Shown here in pieces: positions 27,728 to 36,122 of a stretch of 64,000 nt of DNA. The notes under the pieces were generated by a model. The model had not been told where the DNA came from. It searched no databases and saw nothing but the letters and a program-made list of their open reading frames with translations. Position numbers and translations under genes: made by a program. Numbering within the stretch: position 1 is the stretch's first letter; every line of letters begins with the position of its first letter. The stretch lies in assembly GCF_018704125.1 (NCBI RefSeq), contig NZ_JAGTIS010000007.1:186001-250000 (forward strand), in the 5' to 3' direction. The stretch comes from Metapseudomonas boanensis (GTDB lineage Bacteria > Pseudomonadota > Gammaproteobacteria > Pseudomonadales > Pseudomonadaceae).

Positions 27728-29982
27728 CGACTGGTTCCTTGGTTGAGTGCATCGCGCAGGTTGAACGGCCCGGTCTCTCCGAGCAGACAGCCATGCCCCT
27801 CGAAATACCCCTCGCCGTTGAACAGACGCTCCAATACCTGCGGGGGTTGTGGCCGACTGAACCAGAAGCCCTGGGCGTAGCGGCAGTCCTCGTTGAGCAG
27901 GAAGTCCACGTGTTCGGGGTGCTCCACCCCTTCGGCCACCACTTCCAGGCCCAGGCTCCGGCCCAGCCCGATGATGGCGCGACAGATGGCGCGCAGCTCC
28001 GGGTCGTGCGGGGCACCGCCGATGAAGCTGCGGTCGACCTTGAGCAGGTGCAGCGGAAAGCGCTTGAGGTAGCCGAGCGAGGAGTAGCCGGTACCGAAGT
28101 CGTCCAGCGCCAGGCGCACGCCGAGACTGGACAGCTCACGCAGACAGGCCAGGGTGTCTGCGCCGTCCTGCATCAACAGGCTTTCGGTGATTTCCAGCAC
28201 CAGGCTGCTGGCGTCCAGGCCGGTTTCCCGCAGGATTCCTGAGAGCTGGCTGGCGAACCCCGGCTGCAGCAGCTGGCGGCTGGACAGGTTGACCGAGCAG
28301 CTCAGCGACGATTGCCCCGCCAGTTGCCAGCAGCGCGTCTGGCGACAAGCCTCGCGTAGCACCCATTCCCCCACCGGGATGATTTCGCCGGATTCTTCCA
28401 GCGCCGGGATGAACTGCAGCGGCGATACCGGTTGGCCATCCTGGCGCCAGCGCAGCAGGGCTTCCACCGCGGTGACCACGGGCCGCTCGCCGTCAATCCG
28501 GCAGATGGGCTGGTAGTGCAGTTCGAACTCTTTGCGAGCCAGCGCCTGGGCCAGTGCGTTGTGCAGGTCCAGGCGTTGCCGGGCTGTTTCCTGCAGCTCG
28601 GCGCTGTAGCGGGCGAATTGCGCCTTACCAGCTTCCTTGGCGCGATACAGGGCTAGATCGGCGGCTTGCAGGGCATCCACGGCCTGGTCTGCGCCAAGCA
28701 GCCCGGCGATGCCGATGCTGGCGCTGACGGATAGCGTGCGGTCCTCCAGGGGAAGCGGCTTGTGCAGGCTTTCGAGCATACGGCGCGCAACCTGCTCGGC
28801 GTCCTCCAGACAGGCCAGGTCGTCGAGCAGCACGACGAACTCATCGCCACCGAAACGCGACAGATGGTCGCCTGGACGCAGGCAGCGCGACAGCCGCTGG
28901 GCCACCTCCACCAGCACCCGGTCCCCGGTGGCATGGCCGAGGCTGTCGTTGATCAGCTTGAAGCGGTCCAGGTCGATGAACAGCAGGGCTGCTTCCCGCG
29001 CACCAGGCTTTTGCCGGCGCTGCAGGGCCTGCTGCATCAGCTCATCGAGCCGCAGGCGGTTGGCCAGGCCGGTCAGCGGGTCGTGGCGTGCGGCATGCTT
29101 GAGTTGCTGTTCGGTGGCCTTGCGCTGGCTGATGTCGGTTTGCGAACCGGCCATGCGGCCGCCCTCGGCGACGCCGCGTGCCAGCACCCAGAGATAGCCA
29201 CCGTCACGTTGGCGAATACGGTACTCATGGTGCAGCGAGGGCGTATCGCCGCGCAGGTGCGCATCCACGGCCTGGCGCAGGCTGGGCAGGTCGTCGGTGT
29301 GGACCCGACCGAACCAGCTGGCACTGCCTTCGCCGAGGCTGTCACGGGTCAGTCCGAGCATGCTCGCCCAGCGCTCGGAGAGGTAAAGCCGGTCGTGCTC
29401 CAGGTCCCAGTCCCACAGGCCATCGTTGGCCCCACGCAAGGCTCGGGCGAAGCGTGCTTCGCTGTCCTCCAGGGCCTGCCGCTGGGCGGCGCTGTAAGTG
29501 TCGATGGCCAGCGCCATGTCGAAGAACACTGCCTTCAACAGGCTCGCATAGGTGGCACTGGCTTCGTGCTCGCCCAGCAATTCGGTGAGCATGTGGTCCA
29601 GGTAGAGGCGGTAGGCACCCAGATACCATTTGAGTTCGACGCCTACGTGCTGGTGCACCAACCCCACGCGCAGCCGGTGCAACACGTAGCTCTGGTCGTA
29701 GGGGCCGCGCCAGAGCTGCTGGTAATAACCCAGCTGGCTGTGCTTGAGCCGCGCCAGGGTGGCCGGTTCATCGAGGATTCCGGCGATCGGCTCGTATTGT
29801 CCAAGGTGTTCGTACAGACGCTCGACGAAGGCCTGGTGGCAATTGTCCAGGCCCGCAGCGTGTTGGCCCAGGCGTGCGGCATCCGTGTCCTGCCAGTCGA
29901 GGTACTGGCAGCGCTGGAGGACCTCCGCATGCGTCAGGCCGATTCGTCCGAGCATTGCTTGTAATTGTTGTTCTAAGCCCAT
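27724..29982 (-). CDS. Globin-coupled PAS-GGDEF-EAL cyclic di-GMP enzyme
   Basis: A 752-residue soluble protein. Residues 1-165 form a sensor globin; [20 protein letters not shown] aligns with globin-coupled sensors such as DosC, making H110 the likely heme ligand. Next come a PAS domain (about 178-300), a GGDEF domain (RFGGDEF near 377, with an RPGD inhibition site five residues before) and an EAL domain (EALLRW near 508, [30 protein letters not shown]). Both catalytic sites look intact, so oxygen may shift it between making and breaking c-di-GMP. A terminator-bearing leader precedes it. Confidence 0.92.
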   Translation of the reverse strand: MGLEQQLQAMLGRIGLTHAEVLQRCQYLDWQDTDAARLGQHAAGLDNCHQAFVERLYEHLGQYEPIAGILDEPATLARLKHSQLGYYQQLWRGPYDQSYVLHRLRVGLVHQHVGVELKWYLGAYRLYLDHMLTELLGEHEASATYASLLKAVFFDMALAIDTYSAAQRQALEDSEARFARALRGANDGLWDWDLEHDRLYLSERWASMLGLTRDSLGEGSASWFGRVHTDDLPSLRQAVDAHLRGDTPSLHHEYRIRQRDGGYLWVLARGVAEGGRMAGSQTDISQRKATEQQLKHAARHDPLTGLANRLRLDELMQQALQRRQKPGAREAALLFIDLDRFKLINDSLGHATGDRVLVEVAQRLSRCLRPGDHLSRFGGDEFVVLLDDLACLEDAEQVARRMLESLHKPLPLEDRTLSVSASIGIAGLLGADQAVDALQAADLALYRAKEAGKAQFARYSAELQETARQRLDLHNALAQALARKEFELHYQPICRIDGERPVVTAVEALLRWRQDGQPVSPLQFIPALEESGEIIPVGEWVLREACRQTRCWQLAGQSSLSCSVNLSSRQLLQPGFASQLSGILRETGLDASSLVLEITESLLMQDGADTLACLRELSSLGVRLALDDFGTGYSSLGYLKRFPLHLLKVDRSFIGGAPHDPELRAICRAIIGLGRSLGLEVVAEGVEHPEHVDFLLNEDCRYAQGFWFSRPQPPQVLERLFNGEGYFEGHGCLLGETGPFNLRDALNQGTSR

Positions 29983-29986
29983 GCAT

Positions 29987-30139
29987 CCTCCTCGGGAGGT
30001 TTTCCCGGGAATAAAAAAAGCGCCGTGATCGGAAGCCTCGGAAGAAGCTCACGATCACGGCGCTCTGTCTTGCAGGCCCCTGTGTCCTGCCCGGCAAAGC
30101 CGGCTTCCGCTTTTGCGGAACCTTGCCCGGGCAGTTTTT
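29987..30139 (-). promoter_or_regulatory. Structured leader RNA: terminator plus hidden ribosome binding site
   Basis: Read on the minus strand: a branched hairpin (30087-30134; TTGCCCGGGCAG outer arm, TTCCGC/GCGGAA inner arm), then a 13-bp terminator stem AGCGCCGTGATCG/CGATCACGGCGCT (30019-30064) followed by seven Ts. Only 30 bases remain before the globin-GGDEF-EAL start, too few for a separate promoter. The remaining bases include CCTCC-CGA-GGAGG (29987-29999), which folds the ribosome binding site shut. The layout is that of an attenuator or riboswitch, but it could simply be the end of the 103-residue gene's message. I do not recognise the class. Confidence 0.55.
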
Positions 30140-30142
30140 ACA

Positions 30143-30454
30143 TCAGTTGGAGGGGTCCGACAACTCCTTCAGAGCCTGCTGCAGGCGCTTGCGTAATCGC
30201 CCCAGCTCTCGGGACTTGAAGGCGTGACGGGTGCTTTCCAGGGTCTCGATGGTCTCGCCCAGCAGCGCCTGAATGCGCCCGGCATGGTTGAGAGGTGCAT
30301 CCTTGAGCCATCGGCAGAGGGGCATCTGTAGGCAGTCGCTACTGCGGGTAAGGAGGGTACAGGTCAACTCGCTGCGTTCGACCAGGGAGCCGGCTTGGAT
30401 AGCGAGCGTCTGGTCGTCGCTGGCCAGCACGAGAAGGGGCACGCGATGTTTCAT
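30143..30454 (-). CDS. Hypothetical 103-residue protein
   Basis: I do not recognise this protein. It opens MKHRVPLLVLASDDQTLAI, has two or three cysteines in the middle, and ends in a charged, probably helical stretch (GETIETLESTRHAFKSRELG, then RLRKRLQQALKE). No signal peptide or membrane segment. There is no clear ribosome binding site. An Anr-type site with class II promoter spacing lies 64 bases upstream and the oxygen-sensing globin gene follows, so the gene may belong to the same low-oxygen unit. Confidence 0.55.
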   Translation of the reverse strand: MKHRVPLLVLASDDQTLAIQAGSLVERSELTCTLLTRSSDCLQMPLCRWLKDAPLNHAGRIQALLGETIETLESTRHAFKSRELGRLRKRLQQALKELSDPSN

Positions 30455-30490
30455 TTTTTTAGTGCGTTGGCTGATGGCAAAGGGCTACGA

Positions 30491-30531
30491 CTTTAGGTGG
30501 CTGCTCGGTCATGAATATTGATCCAGGTCAA
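30491..30531 (-). promoter_or_regulatory. Anr-type box and -10 upstream of the 103-residue gene
   Basis: TTGACCTGGATCAA on the minus strand (30518-30531) matches TTGAT-N4-ATCAA at 9 of 10 positions. A -10 like TAAAGT (30490-30495) follows at the distance giving a start near 30484, with the box centred about 41 bases upstream, as in FNR-type class II promoters. Direction: toward the 103-residue gene, globin-GGDEF-EAL and aer. Confidence 0.6.
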
Positions 30532-30752
30532 ATTTCTGCGCTTGCCTACGGACAGTCGATCTGGACTGGAATGTCCATTCTAGAGAGGCTCTGTCGAAGA
30601 ACATCGCATTGTTGCCCCTTGGCGTTTCTGGCCCCCTGGGGCGCGACAGTGACTCGGGCGAAGGTAAAACCGCCCGTTACCAGCACTGCGCCCCCTCTGC
30701 GGCTGTTTCTGGAGCGTCCGGCGTATCCTGCGCCACCCTGCCGGGGAGCTGG
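30532..30752. other. Intergenic stretch, nothing recognised
   Basis: Between the Anr-type site and the end of the Na/Pi cotransporter gene. No gene, RNA or known repeat was recognised. Confidence 0.4.
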
Positions 30753-32441
30753 TCAGCGATGTGAGCTGATCTCCGGCTCGAAGTACCGGCGCGCGACCAA
30801 TTCTTCTCGCTCCTCTTCGGCGGCATCTGGCGCGTCGGGGTTATCCAGTACCGCATAGGCGATGGCACAGAACAGCGAGTTGAGGCGTTTCATATCGCCC
30901 ATCAGCCCCAGGTGCAGGGCGCTGGTCTCGATGCTCTGCACCACCTGTTGGTGCAGTCGCGCGACATGGGCATGAGCGTAGCGCCGCTCGAGCATGCGGA
31001 AGCGACGCTTGGCCCGGCGCAGGCGCTTGGCGTTCTCCTGATCGCCATTGAGGAACACCGACAAGCTCAGGTGCAGGTTATCCACAAGCTGGTCGTACAG
31101 GCTGATGATTTCCGCCAGGCCCTCTGCGGAGAAGGCCAGGCGCTGGCCGTCCTTCTTGCTGCGCACGTCGTCGAGCATGCGCTCGATGATGTCGCCGGCC
31201 TGCTCGAGGTTGATGGTCAGCTCGATGATTTCCGCCCAGCGCCGACTGTCGCGCTCGCCCAGATCCTCCCGGGGCATGCGTGCCAGGTACAGCTTGATCG
31301 CGGTGTAGAGGGCGTCGATGTCGTCGTCGAGCCGGTGGATATCCTTGCCCAACAACGGGTCGCCGCCGCGCAGCAGGTGTAGCAGGTTGTTCAGCATCTG
31401 CTCGACGATGTCGCCCATGCGCAGGGTTTCGCGCACTGCGTTGGCCAGTGCCAGGCTGGGGGTTTCGAGGGCAGTGGCGTCGAGGTGCCGGGGTTTGGCC
31501 ACATCGTCCGGCTGCGGACGATCCGGCAGCAGCCAATTGCAGAAGCGCGCCATTGGCACGATTAACAGGAGGCAGAGACCACAGCGCACGCTGTTGTAGA
31601 GCACGTGGAAGGCGATCACCAGCTCGGCGTTGGAGATTGGCCAGCTATCCATCCAGTTCGCCAGTGGGCCCACCAGCGGCAGCACCAGCACGCAGCCGGC
31701 CAGTTTGAAGAGCAGGCTGCCCAGGGCCACGCGCCGGCCGGCGGGGTTCTGCAGGCTACTGCTGAGCAGGGCAAGCACACCGCTGCCAAGGTTGGCGCCA
31801 ATCACCAGGCACAGCGCCACCTTCAGCGAAATGACGTTGGACGCGGCCAGCGTCGCCGTGAGCAGGACGGCGGCGAGGCTTGAGTAGGACACCATGGCGA
31901 ACAGTGCGCCGGTCAGCGCATCCAGCAATACATCGCCGGTGAGCGAGGAGAACAGCACCTTCACGCCCTTGGCCGTGGTGATGGGCTCGGCTGCGGCGAC
32001 GATCAGCTGCAGGGCGAGGATGATCAGTCCGAGCCCGATGCCGACCCGGCCGAGCTGGCCCAGGCGCGTCTGCTTGCGTGAGAGGAACAGGATGACGCCG
32101 AAGAAGATCAGCAGCGGCGACAGCCAGGACAGGTCCAGGGTCAGCACCCGCGCCATCAGCGCCGTGCCGACATCGGCGCCAAGCATGATGGCCAGGGCCG
32201 GGGCCAGCAGCATCAGGCCCTGGGCGACGAAGGAACTGACCAGCAGCGCGGTGGCATTGCTGCTCTGGACCAGCGCGGTGACGCCGATGCCGGCGGCGAA
32301 GGCCAGTGGTCGGCGGCGCACGCTGATGCTGAGCAGGCGTCGCAGGTTGGCGCCGTAGACGCGGAGGATACCGCTCCGCACGATGTGCGTGCCCCAGATG
32401 AGCAGCGCGACGGCGGAAAGCAAATTGAGCAGCGTCAGCAT
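30753..32441 (-). CDS. Na/Pi cotransporter family protein with PhoU-like domain
   Basis: A 562-residue protein. The first 320 residues carry two Na/Pi-cotransporter repeats with about nine membrane segments (GIGVTALVQSSNATALLVSS and GALFAMVSYSSLAAVLLTAT are the QSS-type signature loops; the second lacks the Q). The rest is a helical PhoU-like cytoplasmic domain. Likely moves phosphate with sodium, perhaps outward. A longer frame starts at 32480, but the ATG at 32441 has AGGAGG before it. Stands alone. Confidence 0.9.
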   Translation of the reverse strand: MLTLLNLLSAVALLIWGTHIVRSGILRVYGANLRRLLSISVRRRPLAFAAGIGVTALVQSSNATALLVSSFVAQGLMLLAPALAIMLGADVGTALMARVLTLDLSWLSPLLIFFGVILFLSRKQTRLGQLGRVGIGLGLIILALQLIVAAAEPITTAKGVKVLFSSLTGDVLLDALTGALFAMVSYSSLAAVLLTATLAASNVISLKVALCLVIGANLGSGVLALLSSSLQNPAGRRVALGSLLFKLAGCVLVLPLVGPLANWMDSWPISNAELVIAFHVLYNSVRCGLCLLLIVPMARFCNWLLPDRPQPDDVAKPRHLDATALETPSLALANAVRETLRMGDIVEQMLNNLLHLLRGGDPLLGKDIHRLDDDIDALYTAIKLYLARMPREDLGERDSRRWAEIIELTINLEQAGDIIERMLDDVRSKKDGQRLAFSAEGLAEIISLYDQLVDNLHLSLSVFLNGDQENAKRLRRAKRRFRMLERRYAHAHVARLHQQVVQSIETSALHLGLMGDMKRLNSLFCAIAYAVLDNPDAPDAAEEEREELVARRYFEPEISSHR

Positions 32442-32757
32442 GGTGGCCCTCCTGGCGAACTCGAGAGCCGCTGTATCCAACCGCGGAGTACAGCGGCGGC
32501 AGTCAGGCGAGTAGTAGCGCGTTTGTCATTAATTGACCTTCAGGGGACCTGAGGATTTCCACGGGTCCCTGACTTTTACGGCACTTGCTGACAAGTAAAG
32601 CGCGCAATGGAGGATTCTGCTCGTTATTCATCAAGGAGTTGGCGAAATAAGTTGAGGTGGTTTCCGCAAGTGGCCCTCGCAGTATGCTCATGGAGCGAAT
32701 TCAGCCATGAAATCGCCTGTCGACCCGCTGGACCCTGTGCCGTTTCGCGAATGCATC
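32442..32757. other. Intergenic region upstream of the Na/Pi gene
   Basis: 316 bases holding the presumed promoter of the cotransporter gene. A GTCATTAATTGAC near-palindrome at 32523-32535 was noted but does not make a convincing Pho box. No gene seen. Confidence 0.35.
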
Positions 32758-32920
32758 GGCTCTGTCGGCGTTAGCTGTTGCTAGCCATCGACGGTCGGGC
32801 TGAGAGCCCTGTAGGAGCGAGGGGGACGCCGAGTTCTTGCTCGCGAAATGCGCCCGTTCGCCAGCAAGCTGGCTCCTACAAGGGAGCCAGCCAGTGACAA
32901 CACTTAACTGGGACAGAGCC
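32758..32920. mobile_element. MITE-like element, copy B
   Basis: 163 bases from GGCTCTGTC to GACAGAGCC, nearly identical to copy C and to the reverse of copy D. It contains two facing REP cores (GTAGGAGCGAGG ... TTGCTCGCGAA and TTCGCCAGCAAGC ... GGCTCCTAC). Flanks AATGCATC (32750-32757) and AATGAATC (32921-32928) differ at one of eight positions. It lies 14 bases past the end of the lodB-like gene. Confidence 0.85.
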
Positions 32921-32934
32921 AATGAATCCGCGCT

Positions 32935-34056
32935 TCAGGATTCTTCGCCTGCTCGTCTTCGTGCCCAGAACTGCTCCTCGGCAAAGCGCCCTTCCGCCTG
33001 GTAGTAGCCGCGCTTCAGGGTGAGGTATTCGTCGATGTGCCGTCCTATGTCGTCGCCATAGGCTTGGCGTTGGAGCGCCTCCCCTGAGCCATCGGCGAAG
33101 TGCGCAGCGGCCAGGCGGGCGGCCTGGATGCCAGTGCTCAGGGCGTAGCCAATGCCCATGGACGACAACGGGTCGAAGGCCGCTGCCGCATCTCCTGCCG
33201 CTGCCCAGCCCGGGCCGCAGCATGGCACCAGCGATTGCGAGTGGGCCGGCCAGATCCGCAGCGGTTCTTCCGCTTCGCGCCCGCCGATGCGCGCTCGTGT
33301 CTGCGGTGCACGGTCCAGCGCGGCCTGCCAGAAAGCGAAGCGGCTGGCGTGGTTTTCCTGCAGCAGGTCGGAGTCGGTCATCAGCACCGACACCACCCTT
33401 CCGTCCGGTACCGGCGCGCTGTACCACCAGCCCTGGGGAACTGATTCGACCAGCGAGCAGGCCTCCACCGGCACCGTCGACGCCGCGTGATAGGTGGCGA
33501 CGCCCACCAGTCGGTCATGCCGCAGCTTCTTCGCGCCGACCGCCCGTGCCAGCCAGGCGCTGCGTCCGGTCGCGTCGATCAGGTAGCCGCAGCGCAGCGG
33601 CAATTCGCCGTCCTCCAGGCTGGCCGTGAGGCACCAGCCCTCCTGCTCGCGGCAGATGTCCCGGAGTCGTGCCTTCAGCAGCAACTGGGCGCCGAAGGAT
33701 CGGGCTGCGTTGGCCAGTCCGGCGTCGAAGCGACGTCGGTCCAGGTGCCAGCCATGGCCGCGACCGGTGAAGAGAAAATCGCGCGCACGCACCTGGTCGT
33801 CGCCCCAGGCCGCGGTGAAGGCATAGGACGGGCTGAAACCGGCATCGCGGAAGGCCTCCCCCACGCCGAGGTAGTCCAGCAAGGGCAGTACGCCGGGAGA
33901 CAGTGTTTCGCCGACCTTGCTGTGCTCATAGCCCGATTGTTCGACCAGCATCACCGAGAGGCCGGTGTAGCGGCGCAGGGTGAGGGCGACCGCGCATGCG
34001 GCCGGCCCTCCCCCTGCGATCACTACGTCTACGGCTCCCGGGCGCTCAGCGTACAA
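32935..34056 (-). CDS. LodB-like FAD-dependent oxidoreductase
   Basis: About 373 residues. An N-terminal FAD site (VVIAGGGPAACAVAL) and a second motif (GWAAAGDAAAAFDPLSSMGI) place it in the tryptophan-halogenase-like flavoprotein superfamily. The halogenase motif WxWxIP is missing: the region reads GWWYSAPVPDG. This and the lodA-like neighbour indicate LodB, the partner needed to build the CTQ cofactor of LodA-type oxidases. Start uncertain: the first ATG (34152) lies 107 bases inside the upstream gene; a TTG at 34056 after GGGGG, overlapping by 11 bases, is preferred. Confidence 0.82.
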   Translation of the reverse strand: MYAERPGAVDVVIAGGGPAACAVALTLRRYTGLSVMLVEQSGYEHSKVGETLSPGVLPLLDYLGVGEAFRDAGFSPSYAFTAAWGDDQVRARDFLFTGRGHGWHLDRRRFDAGLANAARSFGAQLLLKARLRDICREQEGWCLTASLEDGELPLRCGYLIDATGRSAWLARAVGAKKLRHDRLVGVATYHAASTVPVEACSLVESVPQGWWYSAPVPDGRVVSVLMTDSDLLQENHASRFAFWQAALDRAPQTRARIGGREAEEPLRIWPAHSQSLVPCCGPGWAAAGDAAAAFDPLSSMGIGYALSTGIQAARLAAAHFADGSGEALQRQAYGDDIGRHIDEYLTLKRGYYQAEGRFAEEQFWARRRAGEES

Positions 34057-36052
34057 GGTGCCCCCGCAGCGGGACGGCCCGGCGGGTATCGACCTGCGGT
34101 CGTTGCGGGTCGGGCGCCAGGTACCAGGTATTGAAGAAGTTGGCGTCCGCACCGGTCACCGCGTTACCGGCTCCCGCGACTGCCACGCTGGCGGCGACGA
34201 AGCGCTCATTGTTGCGTTCGGTCTCCACGAAGTAGGGGAACAGGTCGCGGTAGGGGCCGGTCGCCTGGTTGGTGATGAAGCCCAGGTAATGCCAGGCCTG
34301 GATCATCTCCGAGAAGCTGTTGATCCCACGGCTGTAGATCGACTGAAGGGCCGAGGGAATGCCCGACTGGTTCTGCGACTGTTCGGTGAGGTCGCCAGGC
34401 AACACGTTCCACGGGCTTTGCGGCGGCCACCAGTAGGCATAGTAAGTCGGCGCCTTGGGCACGCCGTCCTGCTTGTTCACTTCCGGGTCAGTGAAGTTGA
34501 CGTACTGCACCGTGCACTGGAAGAAGTCCGCCTGCCAGGGAATGGCCATACGCTTGGTCAGGTCACCTGGTTCGCAGCCCTGGACGCTTGGGTTTGGTGC
34601 GGTTTCATTCTCCTGTGGGTCCAGGCCGTAGTGGAAGTAGTAAGCCTCGTCATGTCGGTGGCGGATGCGGAAAGGCGATTCGTAGAGCTCGGGGCTATAG
34701 AGACTCCAGGTCACCTCTATGCCCGGGCAGAGTGGGCCGCCGACGCAGTTACCGACGCTGGCGCGGTCCAGTGCGGTGACGCTCGGCAGCGGCGCCGGCG
34801 GGTCCAGGGTGAACTTGCCGGCGGCCCATTGGCCCAGCAGGAAGTATTGGGTCCGGGTAAGCGTGAGGAACTTCGCCAGCACCGCGTTGCTGACCGAGTT
34901 GGAGCCCGAGTTCAGCGGCATGAGGGGGATGCCCGAGTCGCTGTCGAAGAGCTGGCCCTGCTGGCCGTCGGTGAAGCCGTTCTCACCCGGGTCGCGGAAC
35001 AGGCGGAAGTAGGCCTGGCGGTACTCGGCGGCTTGCGGGCTGGCGTCGGTGGCGTCGAAGGGTGGCGGCGAGAAGCTGCTGAGTGCCGGCACCGAGGCCA
35101 CCCAGCGGTAACCCCCGGGGCGTTTGAGGATGGGCTCGATGTCGCGGCGGTAGTTGGCCACGTAGTCGGGGTTGTAGCGACCGTTCTGATAGAGCGTCGG
35201 CAGCAGGCCGAGATCGCGCACCGAGACGTCGAAGATCAGGTCGTCGAGGGTGACGATGTTCTCCAGTTCCGGAGCGAACTTGGGTGAGCCGACGATGCAC
35301 CAGGCGGTGAGGTTGAGCACCTGGCCGTTTTTGAACGTCAGGGTGCAGCTGACCGGGCCGTCGGAGATGTCGTCATGCCAGCCGTCGGCGCCGGCGAAGC
35401 TGGTGATCGGCTGGTTGCCGCCGGCATGGCCGTAGCCGCCGAGCACCAGTAGGCGGCCCTGCTGGTCAGTGCGCATTTCGCCCAGGGTGTTCACCGGCAG
35501 GCCTTGTGACGGTGCCGGCGGAAAGGAGCCGTAGCGGTAGTCCGGCGGGATGCTGTCCTTGGAGAATTCGGTGACGCCGCCTCGGCCATCGAGGGTGCGC
35601 GGGCCCGGGTCGATGATCAGCTGCTGACGCTGCTGTTCGTTGGTCACGCTCGCATTGCGCAGCGGCACGCCGACTTTCTCGTAACTATTGTCCGGGCCTA
35701 GCAGCAGGTTGCCCTGCAGCTCCTGGAAGTTGTACCAGGCGGCCTTCTTGTTCGCGAGGTGCACCGTCCATTGCAGGCTGGCCACCTGCGGGTCGTCGAG
35801 GGTGACTTCGCGGGTCGAGCCGTCGGCGGCCACCGCGAACACGCAGAAGCGTGCGGCCTGGCGCTTGATGCGGCCCTCGGGGTCCTTGTACTGGTCGACA
35901 TAGATGGGCTGGCCATGGTCGAACAGTTGCTGACCCTGGGCATCGCAGGCAATCGGTCGGCCGCCGATGGTCTCCGGCGCCAGGTAGAAGGCGTCGGGGC
36001 TGTTGCCGACCCTCGCGATGCCGATGCTCGGGCCTATGACGAATTGGTCCAT
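34046..36052 (-). CDS. LodA/GoxA-like CTQ-dependent amino acid oxidase
   Basis: A 668-residue protein of the LodA-like quinoprotein family (L-lysine epsilon-oxidase LodA, glycine oxidase GoxA), which release hydrogen peroxide and ammonia. The family opening is seen (IGIARVGNSPDAFYL). PWQADFFQC places C513 and D509 four residues apart, as C516 and D512 of Marinomonas LodA. A Trp pair (W541-W542 in YYAYWWPPQ) offers the cofactor tryptophan. No signal peptide, as in LodA. Substrate unknown. GGAGGAAAGG precedes the ATG. Followed by its lodB-like partner; 70 bases behind the formyltransferase gene. Confidence 0.87.
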   Translation of the reverse strand: MDQFVIGPSIGIARVGNSPDAFYLAPETIGGRPIACDAQGQQLFDHGQPIYVDQYKDPEGRIKRQAARFCVFAVAADGSTREVTLDDPQVASLQWTVHLANKKAAWYNFQELQGNLLLGPDNSYEKVGVPLRNASVTNEQQRQQLIIDPGPRTLDGRGGVTEFSKDSIPPDYRYGSFPPAPSQGLPVNTLGEMRTDQQGRLLVLGGYGHAGGNQPITSFAGADGWHDDISDGPVSCTLTFKNGQVLNLTAWCIVGSPKFAPELENIVTLDDLIFDVSVRDLGLLPTLYQNGRYNPDYVANYRRDIEPILKRPGGYRWVASVPALSSFSPPPFDATDASPQAAEYRQAYFRLFRDPGENGFTDGQQGQLFDSDSGIPLMPLNSGSNSVSNAVLAKFLTLTRTQYFLLGQWAAGKFTLDPPAPLPSVTALDRASVGNCVGGPLCPGIEVTWSLYSPELYESPFRIRHRHDEAYYFHYGLDPQENETAPNPSVQGCEPGDLTKRMAIPWQADFFQCTVQYVNFTDPEVNKQDGVPKAPTYYAYWWPPQSPWNVLPGDLTEQSQNQSGIPSALQSIYSRGINSFSEMIQAWHYLGFITNQATGPYRDLFPYFVETERNNERFVAASVAVAGAGNAVTGADANFFNTWYLAPDPQRPQVDTRRAVPLRGHLVR

Positions 36053-36122
36053 CTCCTTTCCTCCTCTGTATCGCGGTCTTCCATTTCCGCAACGGGCCGG
36101 GCCCGCCGCGGGGCTCGTACGA

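Noticed and set aside
29983-30142. Known c-di-GMP (GEMM) riboswitch in the leader of the globin-GGDEF-EAL gene.
   Set aside because: The conserved GEMM cores are not visible; the structure is reported only as an unclassified leader.
30455-30500. A possible FliA (sigma-28) promoter (TAAA ... GCCATCAG) before the 103-residue gene, suggested by P. putida aer2 regulation.
   Set aside because: The spacer is 13 bases instead of 15 and the -10 differs from GCCGATAA at several positions.
32523-32540. Pho box near the Na/Pi cotransporter gene (TTTGTCATTAATTGACC).
   Set aside because: Only the first half resembles CTGTCAT; the second does not, and the distance to the gene is not informative.
32935-34056. 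Flavin-dependent halogenase.
   Set aside because: The WxWxIP motif is absent and the gene follows a lodA-like gene, so LodB-type is the better call.
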